DNA from: Tenrec ecaudatus
Lineage: Eukaryota > Chordata > Mammalia > Afrosoricida > Tenrecidae
NCBI RefSeq assembly: GCF_050624435.1
Contig: NC_134540.1
Location: forward strand, 104,685,739-104,749,738
Direction: 5' to 3'
DNA: 64,000 nucleotides
Part shown: positions 43,870 through 56,400 of the stretch, piece by piece
Position numbering within the stretch: position 1 is the first letter of the stretch
Layout of the letters: each line of letters opens with the position of its first letter
The notes under the pieces: generated by a model
The model's input: only the letters and a program-made list of their open reading frames with translations
The model's database searches: none
Told to the model about the DNA's origin: nothing
Position numbers and translations under genes: made by a program

Positions 43870-44525
43870 AACACGGCAGCATAAGAACCAGGAGGTGTGT
43901 GTGACATAGCTCAGTGAACTTCTCAGCCCACGGAACAAGATGACTATGATGGACATGCTGATTGAGAGAGATAACTGAGTGCCTTCTAGCAGGCTTCTTG
44001 GTGAAGTGAGATGCCTTTTGGGCACATTTTGTTGGAGCTACCAAACATGTGCCCAAGTAGGGCAGAGGCCAGGTTAAGACAGAGGGTCAAAGAGCCAACA
44101 GAGATCTGCCCACAGAGACCTGCTTACAGGCATGGCCAAACAGCTTCCCTAACTAAAGAACTGTGCCTGTAATCATTCCTGATCCTGAATTATAATCTGG
44201 TGCTTCCCTAATAAACCCCATAACTGTGTGGCCACTGTAACAAATGATCCAAAGTTGCAGAGAAGAGGAGTATGTCATAGGAAGGATGGCTGGAGTCAGA
44301 ATTGGTAAAAAGTTGGAAAGAAGAAGTATGTCTGACCTGTCTCATAGGAATCATCAGCCTTGAGTTAATAGTAATCTTGATATCCCCACCTCATAAAGTT
44401 GAAGTAGATCAGAAGTCTATCTGTCATTTTTACAAGCCTTAGCCTGGCAGGAGTTATAAAAAAGGTCAGGTCTCAATGATTCTGAACAATTCTGATCTGT
44501 CCCAATAATTCTGCTTTCAAAAAGC
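43870..44525. other. Unclassified block, LTR-like in places
   Basis: Balanced composition with 'gcttccctaataaaccccat' (~44,203), a layout seen at LTR polyadenylation sites, followed by other text without clear borders. No coding remnant. I cannot decide between an LTR fragment and other old repeat. Confidence 0.3.
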
Positions 44526-44526
44526 A

Positions 44527-45075
44527 CCGATGAAGAATACAGCTTTCCTCCAGTTCCTAAATGCTTCTCCCCTCCCCCACCTCCCCACTACCACGACCCA
44601 AATTCTACCTTGCAAGTCTGGATAGAGCAGAGGTTGTACACTGGTGCAGATAGGAGCTGGAGGCACAGGGAATCCAGGGAGGATGATACCTTCAGGACCA
44701 GGGGTGTGAGGGGTGATACTGGGAGAGTAGAAGGTGAGTAGGCTGGAAAGGGGGAACCGATTACAAAGATCTACATGTGACCTCCTCCCTGGGGGACGGA
44801 CAACAGAAAAGGGGTGAAGGGAGATGCCGGATAGGGCAAGATATGACAAAATAATAATTTATAAATTATCAAGGGCTCATGAGGGAGGGTGGAGCGGGGA
44901 TGGAGGGGAAAAAAGAGGACTTGATGCAAAGGGCTTAAGTGGAGAGCAAGTACTTTGAGAATGATTAGGGCAAAGAATGTACAGATGTGCTTTATACAAT
45001 TGATGTATGTATATGTATGGATTGTGATAAGAGTTGTATGAGTCTCTAATAAAATGTTAAAAAAAAAAAAAAACA
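44527..45075 (+). mobile_element. 5'-truncated young L1 end with short TSD
   Basis: It runs from 'gatgaagaatacagctttcc' to 'gagtctctaataaaatgtta' and an A16 tail. The host text aaagcacc precedes it (~44,520-44,527) and follows it (45,086-45,093). About 550 bp, highly similar to the 43,300-43,860 copy. Confidence 0.9.
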
Positions 45076-45094
45076 CCTTCATATTGAAAGCACC

Positions 45095-45510
45095 AGTCAT
45101 GGTCCACACAAGTCAAAGATCCACCTTCAGTGGGTGGCTGAGGAGTGTACTTCTGTTTATGTTCTGCCAGAAGAGGCCAGAAAGTAAAGGGGAAAAGGCA
45201 TTCCAGCTGGATCTCCAAGGTCAACTGATGAGAGCTCAGCTCGCCAGGCCCAGTGACTCAGCCTCTCCTCAAACACTTAACCATTGCCAATGGTGGAGGA
45301 TTTTATCACCTGACCACAACCTTGTTTTACCTTTACACTGGAGATGACTGCCCTCCTCTTGTGCTTCATTCCACAAGGTGTGTATATGGACGTGTGTGGT
45401 GGAGGGGGGACCAGAAGGGAGGTAGCTTGATGTAGAAACAAAGCCACAGTCTAGATATTTAGATGAGAGTAATTATTTTGAATGTGCCTGAATTCATTTT
45501 AGAATCTATG
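45095..45510. other. No recognisable feature
   Basis: Mixed-composition intergenic sequence without known motifs. Confidence 0.4.
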
Positions 45511-45514
45511 TTCT

Positions 45515-48500
45515 ACAAGGAGTTGTTCTTAGATGCCATCGATTTGCTCCAACTCATAGCAACCCCATGTACAACAAAATGAAACATCTTCACAATTGTC
45601 ATGTTTGAGACCATTGTTGCAGCCACTGTGTCAATCCATCTCCTGTAGAGCCTTCAGCATTTTACTGCCCTTCTACTTTACTAAATATGATGTCCTTTTC
45701 CAAGAACTGATCTCCGCTGAGAACACTTGCATAGTATGTTAGATAAAGTCTCACCATCCTTACTCCTAAAGAGCACCCTGGCTCTATTTCTTACAAGACA
45801 GATTTGTTCGCTCTTTGGGGAGGCCATGGTATTTCAGTGCTCTTCTCCAGCACCATTACTCAAATGCATTTATTCTTCACTTTTTCCTGTTCCGTGCACA
45901 CCTTCCACATGTATTCGAGGCCACGAAAATACTATGGCTGTGTCAGAAACACCGTAGTCCTCAAGGTGACATTTTGCTTTCCAACACTTTATACAGGTCT
46001 GTGCAACAGATTTTTCCCAGTGCAATACATCCTTTGATTTCTTGACTATTGTTTCCATGAGTCTTCATTATTGTTCCAAACACAATTAAATCCTTGACAA
46101 CTTCAAGCTCTCTTCCATTCATCATGATGTTACTTAAGAGTTGAGCTGTGATGATTCTGATGTTTTAACATTGAGTTATAATCTATACTGTAAACTCCAA
46201 TCCTAATCTTCATCAGCAGGTCAAATCCTCTCACATTCAGCAAACAAGGTTGTGTCAACTGCATTATCACACAGGTTGCTAATAAGCCTTCTTCCAACCT
46301 TCATGACACCTTCTTCATGTAGTGCAGCTTCTTGGATTAATGCCTGAGAATAGAAATTGAGTAAGGATGATGAAAGGATACAACCCTGGAACACATCCTT
46401 CTTGATTTTAAACCTTACAGTATTCCCTGGTTCTAACAACTGCCTCTTGATCCACTTCCAGGTTTTGCATCAAGTCTTGCATTCGTTTGTTATTGTCCAC
46501 ACGGTCAAATGCCTTTGCACAGGAAATAAAACACAAGGAAACATCTTTCTGCCATTCTCTGCTTTCAGCCATGATCCATCTCATGTCTGCAATGATATTC
46601 TTGTTCCATGTCCTCTTCGAAATCTGGCTCGATTTTCTGGTAGCTCCGTGATGATATACTGCTGCAACTATTGTTGAATTATCTTCAGTAAAATTTTACT
46701 TGTACGTGACATTAATGAAACTGTGTGAGAATTTCCACATCCTCTTGAGTCACCTTTCTTTGGTATTGGCACACTATGGATCTCTTCCAGGCGGCTGTGA
46801 GCACTGGTGGCATACTGGTTATACACTGAGCTGTCAGGTCAGCAGTTTGAAACCAGCAGCCACTCCATAGGAGAAATTTGGGGCTTTCTATGCCTGTAAA
46901 TAGTCTTGGAAACTCACAGGAACAATTATACTCTGTCCTATAGGGTTGCTGAGTTGGCAATGACTCAATGGCAGTGAGTTTTTTCCAGGTGGTTAGCCAG
47001 GTAATTGTCTTCTAAAATTATTGTATCATCCACTTGATAAAACATTTCTATTGATAATCTATAAATTCCTGGAACCTTGCTTTTTGCTAACACCTTCAGT
47101 GTGACTTGGACTTCTTTCCTTCAGTACTGCTGGTTCTTGCTTATATGCTTTACCTGAAATGGTTGAATGCTGAATAGGCTTTTGGTAGACTGTGGATTCC
47201 TTCTATCTTCTTTTCCTGCTTCCTTCCTTGTTCAATACTTCCCCGTAGAATCTTCCAATGCTGTAACTTGAGAATTTAATTTTCCTCAGTTCTTTCAGCT
47301 TGAGATATGCTGAGTGTTTCCTCTTTTGGCTTTCTAATAGCAGGTCTTAGCACATTTCATTATAATACTTTGGCTTCTCAACCTACCCTTTGAAATTTTT
47401 TTCCCCTTTGAAATTTTCTGTTCAGTTCTTTTATTCAACGTTTCTTCCATTTGCTTTGGCTACTCTAAAATCAAAGCAAATTGCAGAGCCACTTCTGACA
47501 TCCACGTTGATCTTTCTTTCTTGTTTCTTAAATAACCTTTTGCTTTCTTCGGGTATGGTGTTCTTGATGTCATCCCAGAGCTCATCAGGTCTTCTGTCAT
47601 TAGTGTTCAATGAGTCAGAATTATTCTTGAGATTTTTCTCAAAATTCAGGAGTGAGTGATGTACTCAAAAAGTTCTATTTTTGTCTCTCATGACTTGATT
47701 TAATTTTCCTCAACTTCAACTTACATCTGAGTAATCAATGGTCTGTTCCACAGAGAGTCCCTGGTCTCATTTTGGCTGATGTAGAGCTTCTCCATAGTCT
47801 ATTCCCACAAATGCAGTCAATTTGATTTTTGTGTATTCCATCTGGAAAAGTCTATGTGTATAGTCACTGTGTATGTTGTTTAAAAAAAGGTATCTGCAAA
47901 AGTATTTTTTTGTCTTGTAAAATCCTATTATGTGATTTTTTTTATATACCACCAAGGCCATATTTTCCAACCACTGTCCCTTCCTGTTTCCTTCTTTGGC
48001 ATTCTACTCACCATGTTTGATCAACTTCAGACCAAAGAAGTTGGTAGAATTCTTCATCACTAACTTTAGTGGTTGGTGCATAAATTTGAATAAGTTACAT
48101 TAACTAGATTTATTTGTATGGGTATATGTATTATCCTATATCAGGCAGAACTGTACTTCAAAATAGATCTTAAAATGTCCTTTTCAATGATATGATGCCA
48201 TTTCTGTTGAATTTGTCAATACCAGAACACCCATAGGGTTGTCTGATTCAAAAGAGCTAAGCTATTTCATTGTTGACGACTTCCAATTTTCCTATAATTC
48301 CTACATATAGTCCTAATTTCTGATGATTAATAGCTATTTGCAGCTATTTCTTCTTTTTGAGTCGTGCCCCATCAGCAAATGAAGATCCTGCAGGTTGTAC
48401 TCCCGCAGGCTCGACTCTATCCGCATCGTTATGATTAACTCTACTTTGAAAAGGTAACTCCTTTCCTCTGTCATATTTTGAGTGCCTTCTGACCTGAGTG

Positions 48501-48735
48501 GCATATTTTCCAGCACTTTATCTGACAGCATTCCATTGCTCTTCATGAGGGCTTCAGTGGTTAACGCCTCAGGAGTAAACAGCTTAGTCTTTCTTCATAG
48601 TCCGTTCTTAGTCTGAAAGCTCTGCTAAAACCTTGGGTGCCCTGCTAGTATTTGAAACAACGGATACATGGCTTCTAGCAACCCAGCAACAAGCAAGCCA
48701 CCAGAGTACAGCAAACTGGCAGACAAGTATTAGGG
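45515..48735 (-). mobile_element. Nearly full-length RTE (BovB-like) LINE with an AfroSINE inside
   Basis: The most complete RTE in the window, about 3.0 kb plus a 190-bp SINE. Its single polyprotein would combine an apurinic-type endonuclease and reverse transcriptase. On the minus strand the 5' part (~48,735-48,350) is followed by the endonuclease, with a clear IQIYAPTTKVSDEEFYQL at ~48,035-48,090. The reverse transcriptase runs from ~47,000 to ~46,000. At the catalytic site (~46,250) the expected YADDTTL is NAVDTTLF, so a catalytic Asp is lost. The 3' tail lies at 45,515. Many stops and frameshifts show it is inactive. An AfroSINE splits it at 46,797-46,980. Confidence 0.9.
46797..46980 (+). 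mobile_element. AfroSINE nested in the RTE
   Basis: Head 'gagcactggtggcatactgg', B-box area 'cagtttgaaaccagcagcca', body 'aatagtcttggaaactcaca', tail 'ctctgtcctatagggttgct' and 'ggcaatgactcaatggcagt'. RTE text around it (gatctcttccag ... ccaggtggttagccag) repeats 'ttccagg' on both sides, fitting a TSD. Confidence 0.9.
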
Positions 48736-48739
48736 CCAT

Positions 48740-49190
48740 AAATGAAATAAAAATACCTGTTTATAACAAAACTATTACTAAAGTATATTATAGAGTATTT
48801 TGGGAGCCCGGATGGAGTGTATCTCAGATAATCAACACTAAACCTATCACCAGTGAGCATCATAGAGCCCTGGCATCTTCCTATCAGCAGTACATTCACC
48901 ATCAACTATATCTAGAAGAGCAGAAACAGTGCTCAGAGATGACAAAAAATAGAAATGGCAAAATCTAGCAGAGCTAGCAATATGGATTAACCATGAGACA
49001 TAGCAAAACGTAGAGATCGTAATTATTTGAAACAGAGAATTAAAATACAATATACTACATGGTAGTCTGCCAGTTTGGTTGCTGAAAACACATTAGGACA
49101 TCTCTTGAGCACACCAGAAATATGTGGTGAGAGTTTTACCAGGGGCATGGGTGCCATATGAAGAGCTGGGGCAGATCATTAGTAATATAT
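48740..49190. other. No recognisable feature
   Basis: A-rich sequence immediately 5' of the RTE. No motif recognised. Confidence 0.4.
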
Positions 49191-49194
49191 ATAG

Positions 49195-49495
49195 CACAAA
49201 GATGAGGATTAATAAAAACCATCTACAGGTCTATTAAGGGAACAATAACCCAGGGGAGGTATACACTCCTTCAAATATTCACAACTATTTGAGATCAAAG
49301 GAGTAACGTTTACAACATTCAGAAGGGTTGGGGAAAAAAGAATGGAAATAGGAAACACAGGGAGGAACGAGGTTAAGTGATGTTGCCATGTGGAAATTGT
49401 AATCACTAACAGGAAACAAAATATGCATGAATTATTGAGTGGAAAGCAGGTTTGCTTCGAAAACCTTCTCCTAATTCATAATAAAGTTAAAAACT
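49195..49495 (+). repeat. Unnamed repeat 'X', copy C
   Basis: Aligns with 17,125-17,415: 'aagggaacaataaccca', 'tatacactccttc', 'ttcagaagggttgggg', 'ataggaaacacagggagg', 'aagtgatgttgccatgtgg', 'ggtttgcttcgaaaaccttc', 'cataataaagttaaaaac'. It is the last clear interspersed repeat before the repeat-poor region. Confidence 0.6.
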
Positions 49496-49499
49496 AAAA

Positions 49500-50290
49500 G
49501 AAGATGAGAGCTATTATAACAAAAAATATATATATGAGGCATCAAACGTTTAAATTAAGAATGTTGGGGGGATACTATTTAGGAAGGTCAATTTGTAAAG
49601 TACTCCTCAAATTTGCAATGTAGTCAATTTTTGGCTTTCTATACTAAAGACAACTACATGCAATATGGGCACATTTTAAAATTAGGAGATTTCTGACTTT
49701 ATAAAAACATTTGATTATTATAAAACATGAAAATTACGATACTTTCCACTAGTGTAGACATTTATAAAAATTATCCACAGAAATCTTTCTCTGACAACTG
49801 ATACAAAAAAATATATCATCCAAGGAATTAAAGCAATATGGAGGTAACTCTAAAATTTAATTTAATTTCCACACCACGTCATTTTATTGTAAAAACTGTG
49901 TACTTACCTTCCTCAGACATTCTCAAGAAAGTTAAGGCACCATCTCGCCCCCCCCCTTTTTTTTAAGCAAGAGAAGGAATACCAAAAGTGAAATTGTTCA
50001 CTAGCTCAGATTCTATATATTAGATATACTTGCAGACCACTTGAACTTCTGTGGTGACCTGCCTAACGACCCCCAGGGAGTGTTCTAGCTAAGGTAGGCG
50101 GTTCAGACTCACCCAGAGGGAGCTAAGAAAAGGAAAGGTCTCGGGGCCCTTTCCGGACTACAATGCTACAGCCAAAAACAACCTAAAAGTGAAAAGCAGC
50201 TATGCCAAGTGCTCCAGGTATCAGTTCAGTTTCCATCTCTTCTTTATGAATTTGTATTATTTATAAGACACTTGACACATGTTTAAACAC
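49500..50290. other. Repeat-poor transition region
   Basis: AT-rich without identifiable repeats, plus a C8T8-type tract near 49,950. From here composition becomes mixed, and the CpG island follows. Confidence 0.5.
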
Positions 50291-50298
50291 TCACATAC

Positions 50299-51416
50299 CT
50301 TCTCTGTCTCAGGAAATAAGGCTTGTTCCGCTGAGGGGGAAAAAAAGCATGTAATGAGGGAGTTAACAAGGGCTGATATTTTTTTACAACATTCTTTAAA
50401 AACTGAAAAACCTCTTTAAACACCGGGAACCGCTTAAATAATTCACTGCGGGGCCTGCGGCTCCATGTGGCTGCTGGCCTCGCGGGTCCCTTCCGCGCAC
50501 GTCGACGGGCAGGCGCTTGGCCCCCTCCGTCGGAGGTTCGAGGCCTCCTCCCAGCGCAGTCGCAGTCGAGGGCTTCCCAGGCCCACAGCAGCCTGCGGCG
50601 GTCGGAAAACAAGACCCGGCTGGACGCAGCCTCGGCCTCGGTCCGGCGGACTCCCACGAAGGCCAGACCCCCCAGGCAGGCTGCCGAGGCGCCCGTGCCC
50701 TTTGACCCGCGAGCGCGCAGGACGTCGGGATCGGGCGGAAGTGGAAACCCAGGTCGCCCGCGGTCAGGCCTGGAGGAAGCGGCTCCAGACTGGCCTTTGG
50801 TTCCGGGCCTCGACGGCCGAGGAAGTGGGCAGCGCCCGAGGTGCGCCATCCCGGCCCCACCGTGGGGACGTGCCGGGGCGCTGGACGGGACCGCCGGCCT
50901 TAGGCACCCCTCCCTGCCGCAGGCCCCGGCGGGCAGTGGGGCTCGGGAGGCACGCAGACTCCTGGGGCGGCGGGTTCGAGGACTCCTCAGGCGTTTGTGG
51001 GGTGGGGATTGGTTGCTGTGAGCGCCCGTCTCGCACTCGCCAGGCCCGGGGCTCGGGAACCCGACGCTCCCCCGCGGGCTGGGGCGCGGGCAAGGCGGGC
51101 GGACCCTGGGCGGACGCCCCGCCGGGCTCCCGGGGCCGCGGGCGCCCGCGTGTCCCCGCCCACCTGCGCGCCCGGCCCCACGCGGAGCTCCGCGCTCCCG
51201 CCCGCTGTCGTGGCGAGTCGGGGACCCGGCGGCCCGGGCCTCCCCCCTGCCCGCCCGCGTGTGGCCCGCGCTCCCAAGGAGGAGACCTCCAGGGCGGGGA
51301 GCCCCGGAGCCGTCGGTTCTCGGAAGAGGAGCAGTCGGCGCGGGCACGCAGGCAGCTGATGAAAAGAATTGTCCTCCCACACGCAGCCTGGCGCCCAGGG
51401 GCGCGCACACACGGAC

Positions 51417-51448
<32 letters not shown>

Positions 51449-51610
51449 GCCTTCTCTGGCTGCCCAGCCTTAGTATGCTGCGCATGCAGTTTTCTACAAC
51501 TTGCTTGACACTGTAACAAAGACATTTAAATGCCAGGACGCAGACTTCACTTTTTAACCTGCTGAGAGGCGCTACGTTCAAAGCTTCCCTGCCATGAATA
51601 AACTGACACA
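50299..51610 (-). promoter_or_regulatory. CpG island, possible promoter/first exon of an unannotated transcript
   Basis: From ~50,440 to ~51,480 the DNA is extremely GC-rich with dense, undepleted CpG (cgcgg, gcgcg, cccgcg), as at mammalian promoters. Frames stay open on both strands for up to 442 codons, which is expected from a lack of stop codons in such DNA, and I see no protein domain. On the minus strand the island side ends with a strong splice-donor-like sequence (gagaag|gtatgtgagt, junction 50,299/50,298). A transcript starting in the island and running away from ZIC2 on ZIC2's strand is therefore plausible, probably non-coding. It is not recognisable as PCCA exon 1. Promoter nature is inferred, not shown. 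Confidence 0.6.
51422..51448. repeat. (CA)n microsatellite at the CpG island edge
   Basis: About 13 CA units within 'acggacacacgcacacac'. Confidence 0.95.
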
Positions 51611-54600
51611 CAAAATGGAGTGCGCTTTACGCGAAGCACCTTATCCATAAAGCAATGTGCCTTAATGCTAATCAGGTTTCTAAGGCAGGAGCCATCTCTG
51701 TCTTTTCCTGTTCACCCAAATAATGTCCCAAGAAGGAACCCCTTTACACAAGAGAACGCTCAGGAGGGAGGGGGCTACAAGAAATGAGTTACACCCATTG
51801 CTAGTAAAAATCATCTTAAATCAATAGAGCACCACTTGAACTTGAGTTTCCATTGTTTCGCTGAATCATCAGTGTTTTTAATTAAACAGAGCTACCCTTT
51901 CTGTTAAAACATTACATAAAAGGGTTAGGTTTCTACTTTTGTTGAGGCAGCTGGCGTTTGTTGGCTGTTGTGTTTGAGCAACAGACTGTTCAATAGAAGC
52001 GAGAAATAGCTCAACGCACTCTTAATAGACCTGTTTCAACAATGTACCTTGAAAAGGAATACATTGTGTTATTGTGTTAGTTTGCTACAAACCTATTAAA
52101 AGAAAAATAGCTTCCATCGGGTCTAACAAAACGCATTTGTATTGTACGTACTTATCAGCTTCAAATACACTTCTTGGCACAATGTCTAGAATTCAGCTAG
52201 ATCACCAAGTGCTGGACAGAACAACACATACCAGTTAGGTAATGATACAGGGGCTGAAAAGAATAATCAGAGAAGGTCTAAGCAGATAGTAATCGCTAGT
52301 TTTTGTTTAGCATCAGCAATACAGGCAACACACTGTAAATGACAATGTATTCCAAAAGTGCATTCCTACGAGAAAAAAACAACACTTTTAATGTTTGCAC
52401 CATGAGAATATTCACTCAAATCTCGTATTTGGAACGAATCTGATCTATTTTCGATAGCAATTTGTTTCAGAGAAGGATTCAAGGCAGAAGTGATGCATCT
52501 TTAAAGTAGAATTAAGCAGCGCAAAGGGTGTTTTCTTTAGAGACATGCATGAAACAAACAAATCGAAAGCAAGGTTTGCAGCCAAGAGGATGGGGAGCGA
52601 GCGACGCTGGCAATAGGAAAGGAAGCGCTTTTTACAAGTGCTCTCTTCAAAATTATTTTTAATTTTACTTTATTGCATTTTAAATATTAAACAAAATTTG
52701 AAGTAAAATTTGCAGCATCCCCTCGATTGGGGCAGGACCTCTGATCTATTATTGTAGCGAAGCACTGCCACTTGGACTACAAACCTTGGAAAAAACAGCC
52801 GCAAATGATGAGGCTAATTTAGCTCTGAGATCCACTTAGTAGAAAAGACATCCAAAGTAGCATCTGTCAAAGGGAGGCATCTTCTGCTCCCACACAAGGC
52901 ACTTGGATTCCAACCTCACAGTACTCCATCTTTGACTTCCAATCACATGAATGTTGGAAGCATGAGAAAAATAAATTGTCTGAAAGTTAATTCAATTGTC
53001 AAAAAAAGAAAACTTGAGTAAATCACAATAGCAGCATGTGAGCTACCTATATTTACAAATAAATGGAGACGTTTTTTACCCATTTAAGTCCCCCCTCTTT
53101 TCACATTTCTGAATTAATAAATTGTTATATGAAGTATTATTTTAACCTCATTTTGAAGCTTTAGGTGATACTTTTGTCCTATTAGAAAATGTCTATGGTT
53201 GGCTTTCCTGGAAGGCATTTGAAGTCAGATGGCTGATATGACTGCTCTCTTCAATTGGAAAATTTTCTCCCAAGAAGATTTCTGTGTGTGTGTGTATGTG
53301 GGTGTATATGTGTGTTAGGAGGTGGCTAACATGTATCTGACATATACTTTAAGATATTTTCACTAACAATGTCCTTTACCTAGCCCAAATGTATTTTTAA
53401 AAAATCAGTGCACTTGAATTTTTTAAATGGAAATGAAATAAGAAACCCAAAATATTCTGCTTTGAAATTAATTCCTGAAATTTCTAAGACTGCTTTTAAG
53501 AGTATAATTTTCAAGGTGAGGCATAATGTACCAAAGATGAAAGGAAATTCACAATAAATTAGTTTGGCCAAACTATGTAATGTTATCACTGATGCACTTG
53601 GAAGTCTTTATCATTTAGGACTTTTAAAAAACGTTGATGTGTTAGAAGTTAATCTGAGGGGAAATTTTTCTATTTATTTTAGTCTGAGGACACTGTTCAA
53701 ATAAACAAGGATTCATCAAAGGCATCATTTAAAAATCCAGCAAGGAAAGAAATATATTTTAGAAAAAGACTGTCATCTAATTCCTTGTTTTGTTCTTGTC
53801 TTGAAAATCCTTGCTCTCTTACAAAGAATTTTTAATAATATCCAAGGGCTAGACATTTTCATTCATTTCTTCAAAAGAAAACAAAAAAAATTTCAAATAT
53901 CATCTGCTTGAATTTGTCTCACCTTAAACAGCAACAATAAGATCACAAAAGATTATTTTCTATATGCTCCTCAATTATTTTTCTTTAAAAAGAACACCTA
54001 GTTTGTTCAGTCATTATCACTAATACCTAAGGGAAATGTAGTCAATTAAATCATTAGAAAATAATAATAACTGTTATTGATCCTAGGCAGCATTTAATTT
54101 GAAAGTGTCTTTAAAGAACATTCTCAAAGCCTCGGGTCTCTTTATGGTTTCTTGGGCTGCCTTTCCTAGGTGAAAGATAATTTCAGGTTTCTTTTTTATT
54201 TCTTTAGCTTTTTAGCTCAAGAATATGGGAATCATAAGTTCATCCTTTAAAAACATCTCTGCAGTTCACAAGGGTTTTAAATGTCACTCTCCTCTCCGGT
54301 GGTGTGTCTGTAAAATCGGTGGCCGAAGCCACTGCCCACTGCTCAGACTTTCGGCTAGATCCACCCTGGGGCACAGTCGTCAGAGGGAAAAGATTCCGCT
54401 TCCAAGCTTGATTGAAAACAGCCCAACAGTTTTTCCACCGTTAAAGAACTGTGTGGCTTGCGAAGCTAAGTAAATTGCCACAAAAAGGAGGTGGCTGAGG
54501 TCTAAGTCCCATTCACATGGGAATAGAGAGAAGCTGGAGTAGGCGGGAAGTAGTTAAGTAAGTGGACTGCAAAAGAGCTAGCTAGCTGTCTGTCTACTCC

Positions 54601-56400
54601 AAAATGCCAGTTACAATCCACTTTACAACTTTTAAGTCCTGAGAAGGAAAACTGGTTTTACTTTGTTTGAAATAACTGTTCACTTAAATTTAAAGGGAAA
54701 ACATGCGTATACCAAAGACTGATGGGAGATACTTGGGAACTGCTAACTAGTGTCTAATTATTGGGAAACCTTTTGCTTTCCATTTGGCAATCCTTCCATA
54801 TGTCCCCTCACCCTAAAGTTACATTTTGGAAGGTGTCATGAAAAGGAAAATCTGAAGATAAAACAGTAGCTGCTTGCCAGTATCTCCTTAGGGATGTGGG
54901 GTGATTTTGTTTTTGTCATTTTGCTTGCATATTTTTTGGTTAAAAAAAGAAAAGACTGACACTCAAACAGGAATGCAAAGATGAAGAGGAGGTTGCCTGA
55001 TGTACTTCAATAATAAAATGCAAACTGTGCCTGTGAGTTCTCCTTCATTCAAAATTTTATTCCAGAAAATACTGCAATTTGTCCCTTTTTTTGGGGGGGG
55101 GTGGACACAAGAGGAGGAAAATATGATACATCGGAGGATCTTTTCAGTAGAGCTGTGTTTAGTTTTAATTTTCCTGTATTTTAAAATAAACACTTTGACC
55201 AAAGCATGTTTGATCTTCTCAAGAAGGAAGTATACATTGTAAAGGAATGTGCAGCGCTTGGGTATGAAAATGGGGTTGTGACTCACAGCTGCAGGCAGGG
55301 GGAAAAAAAGGCGTCGTGGTGTCAGCCAGAGGTGTTCAGTCTAATAATTCAAGCTGTAAACTGTATCCCCTAAAATTACCTACATAATAAATCATTGTGT
55401 GAAGAAAAAAAGTTTGGACTGAAAAGTGTAAGTGAAACAGTGTTCTCAGGAGACCTCAATGCCGGGACCTACTGGTAATTATCTGGATGAAATATGGACT
55501 TATTTTGTCCCAAACTTGAGGACCTGAATAAGACTGGAAATTACCCTCACCAGGGCTGATTTTTAAATCTTTCGCCTTGGCCTCCAACACATCTCTATAT
55601 CATCTGGGCACGAAATGGATTTGCCTTTTTCTTTTCTTCTCTCCTGATCACACAGCTGAAAACGGCTTGTGGAATTTATAGTCAGTTTATAGAGTTTCAA
55701 AATGTAGCTCAACACACGAGTGGCTTCCTTTCAGGGGGGAAAATAAACCAGAGGTAAGTGATCAAATAAATGCATATCAAGACTGGAGGTAGAACACTTC
55801 CAGAAGATTCCTTTAGGTTCTTGCCTCACATTTCAGTGTTGCCTATAGGTGCCAAAGAAAACTCAGAATTGGTGTTGAGTTGGGAGATTTTCCTTGCCCG
55901 AGAACGCATGGCTAGGATGAAATACTTAGACACTGCAGTTGGCAAAGTCAGTGCCAGATCCTGGAGGGGAGGAAAACAACGGTTGGGGATGGAGTGCACC
56001 CGTTTGGAGTGGTAACGAACTCATTTCTGGGAGAAAGATGCAATTGTCCAGAGGAAGTTGAAAGGCCGAGGACACGCGAAGTTTTTGAAAACAACGAGGT
56101 GAGGAAGTCAAAAAGCAGACTTGTCAAAGGCCCAGTGAAACCCCAGCTTTTATAAGCTCCCCCTACATTTCCAGAATTAGCGAGCAGAAGAAATGCCAGC
56201 TGAGACCAAGGACGGTGGTGTGTTCTCCTGCTGCTCAGGCCGGGCACTGCGCTGGGGAGGGAGAACGTCCAGTGGACTTGAGTTTCCTTCGCCTGGACTG
56301 AGTTTCCTTCGCCTGGACATTTCAGCCAGTCCGGGAGAGCAGGCTGACCGCAGCAAAGTCTGCAATAAAGATGAACTGGAAAAAGGAAGTCCATAGCAAT
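51611..56400. other. Repeat-poor intergenic DNA, candidate conserved non-coding region
   Basis: I see no L1, RTE or SINE landmark in this ~4.8 kb, in contrast to the first 49 kb. There is a GT-rich tract at 53,283-53,316. The ORFs are short and look random. The parts at 51,950-52,720 have complex, non-repetitive composition typical of conserved non-coding elements near developmental genes; conservation cannot be judged here. Confidence 0.45.
56279..56318. repeat. Perfect 20-bp tandem duplication
   Basis: tgagtttccttcgcctggac is present twice, head to tail, with no mismatch. Confidence 0.97.

Noticed and set aside
50299-51610. First exon of PCCA, the gene next to ZIC2 in human
   Set aside because: No PCCA N-terminal peptide is recognisable, and in human PCCA starts about 100 kb beyond ZIC2, further than this island.
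50283-51611. A 442-codon minus-strand frame and a 347-codon plus-strand frame over the same bases
   Set aside because: Both strands are open because the island is GC-rich and poor in stop codons. The peptides are Arg/Pro/Gly/Ala-rich with no domain, and one includes translated CA repeats. No protein-coding claim is justified.
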